Numbered from the stretch's first letter, positions 43,699 through 52,930 are shown. The stretch: DNA of 64,000 nucleotides from Candidatus Saccharicenans sp. (GCA_024653215.1 JANLFU010000003.1:186001-250000); one strand, 5' to 3'. Notes: generated from the sequence alone by a model not told the origin. Numbers and translations are program-made.

Positions 43699-44355
43699 AT
43701 GCAAAAGACTGGAAGAAGCCTGATTCTGGCCCTGACTTTGGCCTTTATGTTCAGCCTGGCCGCCAGCCCGGCCCTGGCCGGTATCAAGTCCGGAATAAAG
43801 GGTGGGATCACCCTGGCCAACGTTAAGTCAGTGCCCGAAACTTTTGAGGGTTACAATTGGGAAACCAAGACGGGCCTGGCCGGGGGTGTTTTCCTGGAGA
43901 TTGGCCTTCCGGGACCTATATCCATCCAGCCCGAAGTCCTGTATGTTCAGAAGGGAGCCAAGATTACGGTCACCGAAGGGGAGGTCACCGGAACCTTCAG
44001 CGCTAATATCGATTACATCGAAGTTCCCCTACTCCTGAAATTTAACCTGGTTTCCGGCGGGTTGACCATTCCCTCGGTTTATGCCGGGCCTTATTTCGGC
44101 TTCAATACCAAGGCAGAATTTGTTACGAAGGCAGAAGGATATCCGGAGATAAAAGAAGATGTCAAGGACGACATAAAAAATACGGAATTTGGAGTTACCT
44201 TCGGCCTGGGCCTGACCCAGAAGCTGGGCGTGATAAAAGTCACCCTCGATGCTCGCTATGACCTGGGCATTTCCAATATCATCGAAGAGACTGTGGTCGA
44301 GCCTTCATCGATTAAGACCAGGACCTGGCTGTTCATGGCCGGTATTTCTTTCTGA
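43699..44355 (+). CDS. Outer-membrane beta-barrel protein (PorT/OMP_b-brl type)
   Basis: A 218-residue outer-membrane beta-barrel. Signal peptide about 1-27 (ILALTLAFMFSLAASPALA). The mature part starts GIKSGIKGGITLANV, typical of the small porin/PorT-like barrels, with ISIQPEVLYVQKGAKI (about 75-90), IDYIEVPLLLKFNL (about 104-117) and a C-terminal aromatic ending WLFMAGISF, the outer-membrane insertion signal. About eight strands are expected. ATG at 43699 follows AGGAGGT by 5 bases; a TTG one codon earlier is less likely. Function unknown. It has its own promoter and terminator. Confidence 0.85.
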   Translation: MQKTGRSLILALTLAFMFSLAASPALAGIKSGIKGGITLANVKSVPETFEGYNWETKTGLAGGVFLEIGLPGPISIQPEVLYVQKGAKITVTEGEVTGTFSANIDYIEVPLLLKFNLVSGGLTIPSVYAGPYFGFNTKAEFVTKAEGYPEIKEDVKDDIKNTEFGVTFGLGLTQKLGVIKVTLDARYDLGISNIIEETVVEPSSIKTRTWLFMAGISF

Positions 44356-44386
44356 TAAAAAGCAGGTTCGGATTGACACCAAACGG

Positions 44387-44414
44387 GGGAAGGGCGGAAG
44401 CCCTTCCCTTTTTT
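44387..44414 (+). terminator. Intrinsic terminator of the barrel gene
   Basis: GGGAAGGGC (44387-44395), GGAA, GCCCTTCCC (44400-44408), six Ts. Same GGAA loop as the terminator at 15754. Confidence 0.93.
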
Positions 44415-44564
44415 ATTTTGGCTGATTGTCCGCCGGCCAATACCTTCTCCCGCGCTCAACCCCGCCGTTCCTGCTGGTAAGCCGGGCGGACCGGCTAAAA
44501 AAACTAAAGCTGGGAAGGAAGAAAAGACCTTTACCCTGATCTCGGGCCGAGCTTATTTCAAATT

Positions 44565-45446
44565 TTAAATGTCAGCTGGACCGGGCTTCAATTTATAATT
44601 CCTGTGCACGTAAACAAAGCCGAAGATTATGATCAGGGCGAGGATGGAGAAGACCACCAGGTCACGCAGGGCAAAGGCCGGGTCGTGGCGTATGAACATC
44701 ATCCAGCCCATGGCGTTGACGGCCAGGATCTGGGTGAAGAAAAAGCCATAGAACATGTAGATCAGGGGATAGGCCCTGGCCGCCCTGGTCCAGAGAAGGT
44801 AAACGCTCAGCAGGCCCAGGGGTATGGAAAAGCCAAGGTCAAACACCCGGACCAGCCAGAAAGCCGTCGGCGCAAGGTCGTAGCCGCGGGTGGTACCGGT
44901 CTTTATGACTTCGATTACCTCTTTTATCCACATCCCGGCAAAGACCAGGAGGAACAGGACAAAAAGAATGGAATAGATGAGCAGGGACTTTTTCTTGAAG
45001 GTACTGGCCACGTTCTTGGGGAAAACAGACAGGCAGTAGAGCATTATCAGCAGGGCCGCAATCAGGATGAAAAGGAAGTAAAAGAAGTACCGCTCGTTGT
45101 TCCCCGAGTACCGGGGCGAGCTCCATTCCCAGCCGATGGTGTAACTTATGGCATAGTAAATTAAAAACAACGGCGTGGCCAGCAGCAGGTATTTGGCCGT
45201 GCTCTTTCTTCTCAGCAGCAGGACGCCGCCGGCTATGAGTATGGAGGCCAGGACCACCAGGTTGACCAGGTCCTGCCCGATGAGCTGGTTATTTATGTCC
45301 TCGGCCGTCTTGTATTTGATAGTCCCTGTTATGAGCGGGCCCATGACCGCCAGGTAGATGAGGATGACTCCAGCCAGGATGGCCACCAGCCCGATAAAAA
45401 TCCTTTCGAAATCGGTCCCGAAATCATTATATGAATGGTTGTTCAT
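44565..45446 (-). CDS. Polytopic membrane protein of unknown function
   Basis: Not recognised. A 293-residue protein with about eight hydrophobic segments (for example FIGLVAILAGVILIYLAVMG, LVNLVVLASILIAGGVLLL, FLFILIAALLIMLYCLSVF and LVVFSILALIIIFGFVYVHR). Loops contain WEWSSPRYSGNNERYF. No transporter or enzyme motif is evident. AAGGAGA lies just before the ATG. It follows the amidohydrolase gene by only 9 bases on the same strand, so the two form an operon; it may help export or anchor that enzyme or serve its substrate transport. Confidence 0.7.
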   Translation of the reverse strand: MNNHSYNDFGTDFERIFIGLVAILAGVILIYLAVMGPLITGTIKYKTAEDINNQLIGQDLVNLVVLASILIAGGVLLLRRKSTAKYLLLATPLFLIYYAISYTIGWEWSSPRYSGNNERYFFYFLFILIAALLIMLYCLSVFPKNVASTFKKKSLLIYSILFVLFLLVFAGMWIKEVIEVIKTGTTRGYDLAPTAFWLVRVFDLGFSIPLGLLSVYLLWTRAARAYPLIYMFYGFFFTQILAVNAMGWMMFIRHDPAFALRDLVVFSILALIIIFGFVYVHRNYKLKPGPADI

Positions 45447-45455
45447 ATGTTCTCC

Positions 45456-46781
45456 TTAAAACCTGTAAATTTTGCCGCGAAGGATGACCGTTTCCGGGCT
45501 GCCCAGGTTATCGAAGGACCTGAGCGGGTCGCTCTTTAATATCTGCAGGTCGGCGGCCTTGCCGGCCTCAACTGTTCCCAGCTCGTCTTCCAGACCCAGG
45601 ATGCGGGCCCCGTTTTTCGTGGCGCAGACGATGACCTCCATCGGGCTCATCCCCAGGCGCTGAAAATATTTCATCTCCTCGAAGTAAATCTGAGGGTAGA
45701 GCTCCCGGTACTCTCCGTTGGCATCGGTGCCGATGCCCATGACGATTTTCCTCTGGTAGGCCTTCTTGAATAGCGTCTCGTGCATGGCCATCGACCAGCC
45801 GCGCTTTTCTACCAGGAAGCGGCTGATGTCGTCGCGCTGGTAGCTAGCATAATAAGTCATAAGCGTCGGCACGTCAAAGACACCACGTTCAGCCATCAGG
45901 TCCAGGACGTCATCAGTCATTTCATTCAAGTGCTCGATGCATGCCACTCCGGCCTCGACGGCTATCCTGGTCATGGTGGTCGGGATGGTATCGGAAAACC
46001 CGCCGCCATGGGCGGTGATATGCAGGCCCAGCATTTTGGCTTCTTCCACCGCGGCCCTGGCCTCTTCCAGGGTGAACTGCGGCGAGATCTTGATGTACTT
46101 GAAGCCGGCGGCGTACATCTGGCGCACGGCCTTCCGCCATTCCCAGGGACCGTCAACGGCCATCGAGCCGTGCATGCCGTAGCCGTGCCCGCCGGTTATG
46201 GTGATGAGGTTGCCGCAGGGGTAAAGCCGGATGCTGTCGATGTAGCCTGCTCTCTGGGCCCGCAGCAGTGCCTGCATGGCTTCCACGTGCGAGCCAACGT
46301 CCCGGACCGCGGTCACGCCACACCGCAGGTAGGTATTCATGAGCTGCAGGGCTCTCAGGGTGGCCAGGCTGTTTGAGTCGCGGTAGTATTCCAGGTCTGA
46401 CGTTTCTGATGACAGGTGGATGTGACAGTCTATGAAGCCGGGCAATATCCACCGGCCGGAAGCGTCAATTTTCTGCGCTTCCTTTGGAATCTTAACCTTA
46501 CCTACCAACCCGACTTCCTTGATTTTATCGCCTTCGATGATGATAACCGTGTTGGCCACCGGCTCTTTCCCGGTGCCGTCGATGAGCGTTCCACCGATGA
46601 CCGCCACCACCGGTTTTTCTTCAGGTGGGGTGGCCTTATTTTGAGCAGCCAGCAGAGTTATGGAGGAAAAAATTATGGCCAGCAGCAAAACTGATTTAAT
46701 AAGAAAGGAGCCAGCGGGGATTAATAAGCTTCTTAATACCAATCTGGGTCCATTAATCTTAAAAGAACCGTTGCCTGTCAT
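45456..46781 (-). CDS. Exported amidohydrolase (imidazolonepropionase-like/prolidase-like)
   Basis: A 441-residue amidohydrolase-superfamily enzyme with a long N-terminal signal/anchor (about 25-47). The metal-dependent hydrolase ligands are all seen: FIDCHIHLS (HxH, about 115-123), YIKISPQ (bridging Lys), LHITAHGGG and ACIEHLNEM (His ligands), and MGIGTDANGEY (Asp). The C-terminal GTVEAGKAADLQILKSDPLR is the usual beta-domain ending. Secreted members of this group act on dipeptides or N-acyl amino acids. Good RBS (TAGGAGG). It heads an operon with the membrane protein that follows. Confidence 0.86.
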   Translation of the reverse strand: MTGNGSFKINGPRLVLRSLLIPAGSFLIKSVLLLAIIFSSITLLAAQNKATPPEEKPVVAVIGGTLIDGTGKEPVANTVIIIEGDKIKEVGLVGKVKIPKEAQKIDASGRWILPGFIDCHIHLSSETSDLEYYRDSNSLATLRALQLMNTYLRCGVTAVRDVGSHVEAMQALLRAQRAGYIDSIRLYPCGNLITITGGHGYGMHGSMAVDGPWEWRKAVRQMYAAGFKYIKISPQFTLEEARAAVEEAKMLGLHITAHGGGFSDTIPTTMTRIAVEAGVACIEHLNEMTDDVLDLMAERGVFDVPTLMTYYASYQRDDISRFLVEKRGWSMAMHETLFKKAYQRKIVMGIGTDANGEYRELYPQIYFEEMKYFQRLGMSPMEVIVCATKNGARILGLEDELGTVEAGKAADLQILKSDPLRSFDNLGSPETVILRGKIYRF

Positions 46782-46907
46782 TGGCGCCTCCTAAAAAGGT
46801 CTATCGAGATCGATATACCAATATCATCCACTTGCCTCTATCAAGTCAACCAGATTGAACAGGCGAAGCAGGTCCAGGTTTCCGGTGGGATTGGGTTAGC
46901 GGATTTT

Positions 46908-47912
46908 TCAAGGTATGAATTCAGCGGTTACGCCGGGCACCACCCAGTCGATGTGGACCGGGACGTCGTTCTGTCCGCCCATGCCCTTGCTGTTGCCGTT
47001 TGCGAAGTGAATGGAACCATAGATTTTTTCGGCCACCAGGGTGTTCCAGCCTTTCTTCTGCACGTACTCTCCGGTGATGTTGGGGTTGGTGCCGATTCCC
47101 AGCTCGGCCAGGATGTCAAAATCTTTTCCGCCAAAAATATGCGGCTTGACTTCCTTATCAATGTATTCCTGGGCCTCAAGAGTTTCGCCAAAAACCGCCA
47201 CAAACCTTCCTCTTTCTACGAAAAATTTTGCCCGGTATTTAAGCGGGCCGGTGCCGCCCCAGCCGGCGGGCACGGTGAAATAGCCGCTGGAATTGCCCTC
47301 GTGAACCGGCACGACGTAAGCTTCCGCTCCCGGCAGGTTGCCGAATTTTCCGGGCTTGGTCAGCACCCCGCTGGAGACATGGACGAGCGTCGGGTCTATT
47401 TCCACGGTTATGTCGGTGTCTTCAGCCAGCACCCGGACGTAGCGGCAATTTCTCAGTTTTTCGGCCTGGGCTTCGGTCTGCTGATGGAGCAGGCTGTAAT
47501 CCACGTCCATGGGACCGCCCTCTTCAAACATTTCCATGGTAAACCCGGGCATGCTGGCCACCCTGGAGCCTTTTTCCGTCTGTGTTTTCCGGAATCTGGT
47601 GTGGGTCAGGGAAAAAACCGTGGGCATGAAGATAATTTCCCTGAAGCCGATTTTTTCGTAGAGTTCCGGCGTGGCATCAACGCCGCTCCGGGCTTCGGGC
47701 GGCACGTAGCTCAGAAGTTCCACGTCCACGCCGGCCTGCCTGAAAACTTCGTACATCGCATGGCACAGGGCCGTGGCCAGTTCAAACTTGCGGAGATGCT
47801 TTTCTTCGAACGCAGGGTTCCAGGCCTGCATCACGATGGCTACCTTTTCGCCATCTTTATAGCCCATGTTGACTTTGAGAGAATTCAGTATGGCCTGTTC
47901 AATCTTGTTCAT
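46908..47912 (-). CDS. M29-like aminopeptidase/NicX-fold protein
   Basis: A 334-residue cytosolic protein related to thermophilic M29 aminopeptidases and to NicX-type dioxygenases, which share the fold. The end is most telling: LAELGIGTNPN, then EKIYGSIHFANGNSKGMGGQ and VPVHIDWVVPG, containing candidate metal ligands His and Asp. The middle part RVLAEDTDITVEIDPT is also typical. It is somewhat shorter than classic M29 enzymes (about 370-410). GGGGAGG lies 6 bases before the ATG. Substrate unknown. Divergent from the aminotransferase gene. Confidence 0.75.
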   Translation of the reverse strand: MNKIEQAILNSLKVNMGYKDGEKVAIVMQAWNPAFEEKHLRKFELATALCHAMYEVFRQAGVDVELLSYVPPEARSGVDATPELYEKIGFREIIFMPTVFSLTHTRFRKTQTEKGSRVASMPGFTMEMFEEGGPMDVDYSLLHQQTEAQAEKLRNCRYVRVLAEDTDITVEIDPTLVHVSSGVLTKPGKFGNLPGAEAYVVPVHEGNSSGYFTVPAGWGGTGPLKYRAKFFVERGRFVAVFGETLEAQEYIDKEVKPHIFGGKDFDILAELGIGTNPNITGEYVQKKGWNTLVAEKIYGSIHFANGNSKGMGGQNDVPVHIDWVVPGVTAEFIP

Positions 47913-48061
47913 GAGGCCTCCCCATTTTCATTGTTGGCCATAAGTATTTTACAGGATTTGGCTTTAATCAGATAGAATATTGTCAGTTTCATGCCGCAGC
48001 AATTATGCATGTTAAAAAGCAATTGCTGAAATGATAGAATAGCCAGCTCCGGAGAAACGCC

Positions 48062-49207
48062 ATGCATATCTTGAGATGTCACGAAATTATAAAAACTGAT
48101 TTTACCAGGGCGGAGAATTGTTACCTGTACGATTCTCAGGGCAACAGGTATATGGATTTTGAATCCGGCATCTGGTGCACGGTTCTCGGTCATAATCATC
48201 CGCGGATAAATCGAGTCATAGAATCCCAGCTAGGAAAGGTGGCTCACCTCGGGACTCGATACCTCAGCAGAATTACGGAAGAGGCCGCGGTAGAAGTCCT
48301 GAACATTTCAGGCCTGGAGGGTGGCAAGTGCGTTTTCCTGAGCTCCGGGAGTGAGGCCGTTGAATTTGGGGTGCAGGTTGCCAGGCGCCTCAGCGGAAAG
48401 CCTTTATGGCTGACGTTTGCCAGGTCCTACCTGGGGGCCTACGGTTCTGCCGGAAGGAAAAACACCTCTGAAGCCTGGCTTCTTGACTGGGAGAAGAGCC
48501 GGGAACAGAATTCGGAAGCATATCTGGACCAGATTCCCTTTGAACAGATTGGTGCCTTTGTCTTTGAGCCCGGGGGCAGTGGTTCGGGCTTTGTAAAGTT
48601 CCCGCCCCGGCAAATCGTTAAGGCCATTTACGACAGGATTAAACGGGCTGGGGGTCTGGTGGTTGTTAACGAGGTTACCACCGGAATCGGCCGGACCGGT
48701 AAATGGTTCGGATTTCAGCACTATGACCTTGAGCCGGATATCGTGGCCATGGGCAAAGGCCTGGGCAACGGCTATCCGGTTAGCGCCGTGGCCATGAAGA
48801 AGGAGCTGGCTGAAGAGCTTGAAGCTGGCGGCTTCTATTACGCCCAATCTCACCAGAATGACCCTCTGGGCGCGGCCGTGGCCAGGGAAGTTATTGTCAC
48901 CCTAAGGGAAGAAAACTGGATAGAAAAGGGTCGCGAAAAGGGCGAATATTTTCTGGCCGGGCTGAAGCAGCTGGAGGGAGAATGTGAGCTGGCCAAGGAA
49001 GCCCGGGGCCGGGGTATGCTTCTCGGGCTGGAGCTCCGGCCCGATGAACAGAGGAGCGTTCAGAATATCTACAGAAGGCTGCTGGACCGCGGCTTCCTGG
49101 TCGGATATTATTCCGCCGGGAATATGTTGCGCTTCGACCCAGCGCTGACCATTGATCATGAAGATATCGCCCGCCTGCTCGAAGTCCTTCATGAAATTTT
49201 AAGCTGA
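48062..49207 (+). CDS. Class III PLP aminotransferase with Asn at the PLP-N1 position
   Basis: A 381-residue fold-type I, class III (ornithine/acetylornithine type) aminotransferase. Recognised parts: YLYDSQGNRYMDFESGIWCT, VLGHNHPRINRVIESQL, FLSSGSEAVEFGVQVAR (PLP phosphate loop) and the Lys loop VAMGKGLGNGYPVSAVAMK. The block usually DExxTGxGRTG is VVVNEVTTGIGRTGKW, so Asn stands for the Asp that pairs with the PLP ring nitrogen. It may still bind PLP but with changed chemistry, or belong to a subfamily where this is normal. Substrate unknown. CGGAGAA lies before the ATG. Confidence 0.82.
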   Translation: MHILRCHEIIKTDFTRAENCYLYDSQGNRYMDFESGIWCTVLGHNHPRINRVIESQLGKVAHLGTRYLSRITEEAAVEVLNISGLEGGKCVFLSSGSEAVEFGVQVARRLSGKPLWLTFARSYLGAYGSAGRKNTSEAWLLDWEKSREQNSEAYLDQIPFEQIGAFVFEPGGSGSGFVKFPPRQIVKAIYDRIKRAGGLVVVNEVTTGIGRTGKWFGFQHYDLEPDIVAMGKGLGNGYPVSAVAMKKELAEELEAGGFYYAQSHQNDPLGAAVAREVIVTLREENWIEKGREKGEYFLAGLKQLEGECELAKEARGRGMLLGLELRPDEQRSVQNIYRRLLDRGFLVGYYSAGNMLRFDPALTIDHEDIARLLEVLHEILS

Positions 49208-49292
49208 CCTGCTTTCTAAAGACCTGGCTTGACAGACTGCGGCGGCCGGGGGTATCAATGGGGGAGGCAAAGCTGCTCTGAAGGAGGTTTCC

Positions 49293-49823
49293 ATGAAAGC
49301 GATTCGGCTGGTAATAATAATCCTGGCGATTTTTGCGGCTGGAGTGGTCTGGGGAAGGATTTCGAAGGGAGCACCCACCGGACCCCTGGGCACCGACCAG
49401 GTTGTCCAGGTTGGAATCGTGGTAAAGGATATCGAGAAGGCTTCCCGGGCTTATGCTGAAATTCTTGGCCTGGACGTTCCTCAATGGTTCCTGACCGACA
49501 CGGTTGATAAAGCTCACACCGAATTCAGGGGCAAACCCTCGGAAGCCCGGGCCAAGCTGGCCTTCTTACAGCTCAAGAACATCACCATTGAGCTGATCGA
49601 GCCGGTCGGCGGGCCGAGTACCTGGCGCGAGTTCCTGGACCAGCATGGCGAGGGTGTCCATCACCTGGCCTTTGAGGTTAAAGGGATGGATGAGAAACTC
49701 AAGCTGCTGGCAGGACGTGGCATCCCGCTTATCCAGAAAGGCGATTATGAAGGCGGCCGCTATGCCTATGTGGATGGCACCGGGAACCTGGCCATCATCC
49801 TGGAACTCCTGGAGAACTTTTAG
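49293..49823 (+). CDS. VOC/glyoxalase-fold protein with N-terminal membrane anchor
   Basis: A 176-residue protein with an N-terminal hydrophobic helix (RLVIIILAIFAAGVVW, about 5-20) and then one vicinal-oxygen-chelate domain: VVQVGIVVKDIEKASRAYAE, ITIELIEPVGGPSTWREFLD, HGEGVHHLAFEVKGMDE and YAYVDGTGNLAIILELLENF. Ligand positions (first His replaced by Gln in VVQVG; His in VHHLAF; Glu in LELLE) resemble methylmalonyl-CoA epimerase, but an exported location would not suit a CoA substrate. Function unknown. GAAGGAGG is 5-6 bases before the ATG. Confidence 0.75.
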   Translation: MKAIRLVIIILAIFAAGVVWGRISKGAPTGPLGTDQVVQVGIVVKDIEKASRAYAEILGLDVPQWFLTDTVDKAHTEFRGKPSEARAKLAFLQLKNITIELIEPVGGPSTWREFLDQHGEGVHHLAFEVKGMDEKLKLLAGRGIPLIQKGDYEGGRYAYVDGTGNLAIILELLENF

Positions 49824-49848
49824 GAGCAATATAATTTAAGGAATTAAA

Positions 49849-50364
49849 ATGCCGGATGATAAATTCATAATTTACGCAGCTTATGGCTCTAATATGCTAA
49901 AAGAAAGGTTCATGTTCTATATAAATGGTGGGAAGTTCAAGGGCATATCTCACAGAGGTTGTAATGATAAGACAGAGCCGGAAGACCTGGGATGGCAACA
50001 GATACCATACCGTTTATATTTTGCAAAGCAATCATCACGTTGGGAGAATAAAGCAGTTGCTTTTCTAACGTCTAACAAAGAACCAAGGCCTGATTACCAG
50101 GCAGTGGCAAGGCTATGGAAAGTTAAGGAAAGCCAGTTTAATGAAATCAAAGAGCAGGAAGGGAGCTGGTACGATAAGATCTTAGAACTGGGCGAAAGAG
50201 ATGGGTTCTTAATCAAGACTGTTACCGGCGATCATGAGGATGATATTAAAGAGCCTTCTGATAGTTATCTGGAAACCATCAGGTCAGGATTAAAGGAAAC
50301 AACAGGATGGGATAAATCCAAAATTGAAGAATATCTGAATAGATTCTTGAAAAAACAGGATTAA
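49849..50364 (+). CDS. Gamma-glutamylcyclotransferase-like fold protein, low GC
   Basis: A 171-residue protein starting IIYAAYGSNMLKERFMFYI, the YGSNM motif of the gamma-glutamylcyclotransferase/AIG2-like fold. The middle has QIPYRLYFAKQSSRWENKAV and the end is helical and acidic. A catalytic Glu usually comes near residue 80; ARLWKVKESQFNEIKEQEGS is the matching region. The gene has clearly lower GC than its neighbours, suggesting recent acquisition. Starts 25 bases after the VOC gene, so it may share its transcript. Confidence 0.65.
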   Translation: MPDDKFIIYAAYGSNMLKERFMFYINGGKFKGISHRGCNDKTEPEDLGWQQIPYRLYFAKQSSRWENKAVAFLTSNKEPRPDYQAVARLWKVKESQFNEIKEQEGSWYDKILELGERDGFLIKTVTGDHEDDIKEPSDSYLETIRSGLKETTGWDKSKIEEYLNRFLKKQD

Positions 50365-50446
50365 AAATTAAAGTTATCGGCCTGTTGATTCCTGATCCAT
50401 CGCGGTCTTAAAAGATTCATGTTCCGTGGTAAACTTTATTAGGCTA

Positions 50447-51328
50447 TTATGAGCGGCAAAGGGGGCGGGTGAGGCAGGTGGGGCCGCCCGAACCCTTGAA
50501 GGCGATTTCGGAGCCGGGTAGTTCATAGACAAAGCAGCCGGCCTGGCGCAGGCGCCCGGCAGTGATGGGGTTGCCTTCGAGGATAACCACGCGGCGCGGG
50601 CTGATGGCCAGCACATTACAGCCCTGGGTCGGGAATTCCTCTTCTGGGATTTCCACAAGCTGGAAGCCGCGTTCCATAAGAAGCCAATAAAAAGCTACGG
50701 GCAAGAGCCTCTTATAGACTACGGCCAGGTCCACATCCAGCAGGCTTATGAAGCTCATCAGGTGCAGGACTTCACCGGGCCCGTTCCAGTAGGGCAAATC
50801 GAAGGCGATTACCTTGACTCCAAGCGGCTGCAGTATCTCCTGAAGCTGCTCAATGCCCTCCTAGTTGGTCCGGAAGCCGCGTCCGGCAATAAGCGTCTTT
50901 TCATCCAGCCAGAGCAGGTCGCCACCTTCGGCCGTGGCCTTTCCGCTGAGCCTTCCAAGAATCGGCACGCCCCAGCTTTTCAGAGCATCTTCAAAAGCCG
51001 CCGGTTCACCCGCTCTATCCCTTTTCCCCATCTGCAGTATGATGGCCCCGGCCCCAGTTATGAGCACCGGGTCATGAGTGTAGATGGAATCGAGGGTGGT
51101 GCGCTCGTCAGCCGGAAGGTAGAGTATTTCAATGCCTTCCTGTCGCAGGATTTCTTCCAGCCGGCTGAATTCCTGGCTGGCGCGCTTGAGGTCTGGTGCC
51201 GCCGTGAAGCCCAGCTGCCGCCATTCCCGCTCGATTTTCTCCGCGCAAACAAAAGCCTCGGCCGGCCGCTTGACCACCACCCTGGTCATCCGGCCGACCA
51301 TGCTCTGCGCCCCGTAATTCTTGTCCAT
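50447..51328 (-). pseudogene. Amidinotransferase/DDAH-fold hydrolase, interrupted by an in-frame amber codon
   Basis: The reading frame encodes about 293 residues of a dimethylarginine dimethylaminohydrolase/arginine deiminase-like protein, but a TAG at 50861-50863 splits it after 155 residues. Both parts are in the same frame. The N-terminal part has the usual DSIYTHDPVLITGAGAIILQ and ATAEGGDLLWLDEKTLIAGR. The codons around the stop read GFRTN-stop-EGIEQL, where the family commonly has Arg (one-base change from AGG or CGG). The C-terminal part keeps the catalytic His (GEVLHLMSFISLLDVD) and the nucleophile Cys (SGGPTCLTRP). Nothing else is damaged, so this is a fresh nonsense mutation, a sequence error or read-through. 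Confidence 0.8.
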
Positions 51329-51436
51329 GATAAGGGCATTTTAAGATAAAGACCTTCAGGTAGCAATCAGGCCGCGCTCATTCAAAATCGATATTGGCTT
51401 GGTGTCACCGTGATTTGTTCTATCTATGATGAACTT

Positions 51437-51465
51437 GACCAGAAAATTTGAAAGATGTTATCTTC
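51437..51465 (+). promoter_or_regulatory. Promoter candidate of the beta-propeller gene
   Basis: TTGACC at 51437-51442, 17 bases, TTATCT at 51460-51465; GTG start at 51512. Confidence 0.5.
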
Positions 51466-51511
51466 ATCCTGGTAACAAAGCCAGGCTCAATAAATTATTG
51501 GAGGGTTAAAA

Positions 51512-52642
51512 GTGAAAACTTTCCTTTCCAGGAAAAGCTTTCTTTTTATCCTCTTGATGCTTCCTTTTCTCTTTTTTGTGACCTGTAAGAAAGGCGAAAA
51601 GATAGAAATAAGAACAGAAGAAGGCGTCATAGTTGTTATCAATCCCAAGGAGCCGGCGCCGCCCCGCGGCCTTCCTACCGCTTTATCCATAAAAGAGGAC
51701 CTGGTACTTGGGGCCAGGGCGGAGAGCGAAGAGTCGATGCTGGCCATGCCAGTTGCTGTCGATGCCGACGCTTCTGGAAATATCTATGTCCTTGACCGTA
51801 AGGCTGCGCAAATAAAGGTCTTTGACCCCCAGGGGAAGTTCATCAGGGCCATCGGCCGACAGGGCCAGGGGCCCGGCGAGTTCCAGGGCCCTTTATATTT
51901 CCAGATTACGTCGGGGAACAACATCGTGGTTACCGATGTTGCTTTGCGGCGGGTGAGTCTACTCGGCCTTGATGGGCAGCTTTTCAGGAACCTGTCCGCA
52001 GGTAAGATGTGGATGCTTACGCAGGCGAAAATGGACGATAGCGGGAACATTGTTGGAAGCCACACAGTGATGGACCAGGAACCCAGGACCGAGCTGGTCC
52101 GCTTCAATGCTGAGCTGGAACCACTTCACACTATTGCCAGTGTGCCGATTGCCCGAAACCAGGTTTTTAACCCATATTTTCCCCGGATTATTTTTGACCT
52201 GACCCCGGAAGGGAATGTCGTCTGGGGAATTACCACCGAGTATGAATTCAGGGTGGTTAATCGAGAAGGGAAGACTGTTAAGAGGATTGTGAAGAAGTAT
52301 GAGCCTGAAATTCTTACCAAGGCCGATAGGGACAAGAGAGCGAAAGAACTTTGGGGTGAAGAGGGGCCATCTGCAGATATGAAGGTAGAGTGGCCCGAGC
52401 ATTTTCCACCGGTCCAGGATTTCATCCTGGATGACCGCGGCTGGCTGTTTGTCAGGCCGTTCGTGAAAGAGAGACAGGCCCAAGGTGTCCTCTACGATGT
52501 TTTTGACGCTGAAGCTCGCTATGTAGCCAGGGTTCTTCTGCCGGCTGTGGCTCGAAGGATAAAGGCTGGTAAGCTCTACACCATCGAAGAAGACGCCGAA
52601 GGCCTCCTCCAAGTCAAGCGTTATTCGATGGAATGGAAGTGA
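51512..52642 (+). CDS. 6-bladed beta-propeller lipoprotein (NHL-like)
   Basis: A 376-residue exported protein, probably a lipoprotein (signal ending LFFVTCKKGE). The mature part is a beta-propeller of NHL-like blades: AVDADASGNIYVLDRKAAQI (first blade), KVFDPQGKFIRAIGRQGQGP, then GEFQGPLYFQIT and VVTDVALRRVSLLGLDGQLF. The form with QGPGEFxxP is typical of the 6-bladed propeller lipoproteins common in Aminicenantes and Bacteroidetes genomes. No catalytic motif; binding role assumed. GTG start with GGAGGG 6 bases upstream. Confidence 0.82.
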   Translation: MKTFLSRKSFLFILLMLPFLFFVTCKKGEKIEIRTEEGVIVVINPKEPAPPRGLPTALSIKEDLVLGARAESEESMLAMPVAVDADASGNIYVLDRKAAQIKVFDPQGKFIRAIGRQGQGPGEFQGPLYFQITSGNNIVVTDVALRRVSLLGLDGQLFRNLSAGKMWMLTQAKMDDSGNIVGSHTVMDQEPRTELVRFNAELEPLHTIASVPIARNQVFNPYFPRIIFDLTPEGNVVWGITTEYEFRVVNREGKTVKRIVKKYEPEILTKADRDKRAKELWGEEGPSADMKVEWPEHFPPVQDFILDDRGWLFVRPFVKERQAQGVLYDVFDAEARYVARVLLPAVARRIKAGKLYTIEEDAEGLLQVKRYSMEWK

Positions 52643-52930
52643 ATCTGATATAAAAGGTTCTAAATCTTCTCAAGACCGCGGACACTGACCTGGGATACAC
52701 TCCACCGGGGTCACCTTCCGGCAATTTGCCTGTTATTCCCTTGTCCTGTGTAAATTGATATTAATTGTTCGAGAAATGTGTTAGAGTTTGCCTCGTGGAT
52801 TCAGTTCGGAAAATCTTATTTCAAGATTCAAGAGCAATGGGTCGATTTCTTAATTGCGTTCCAGGTCAAGAGTGGTTACCGGGCAACTTATGATAACATC
52901 GGCTATGAAGGCAGTGATGGAGTCAATAAA

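Noticed and set aside
50447-51328. Frameshift as the cause of the split hydrolase
   Set aside because: Both halves are in the same frame, joined by one TAG with a sensible sequence across it.
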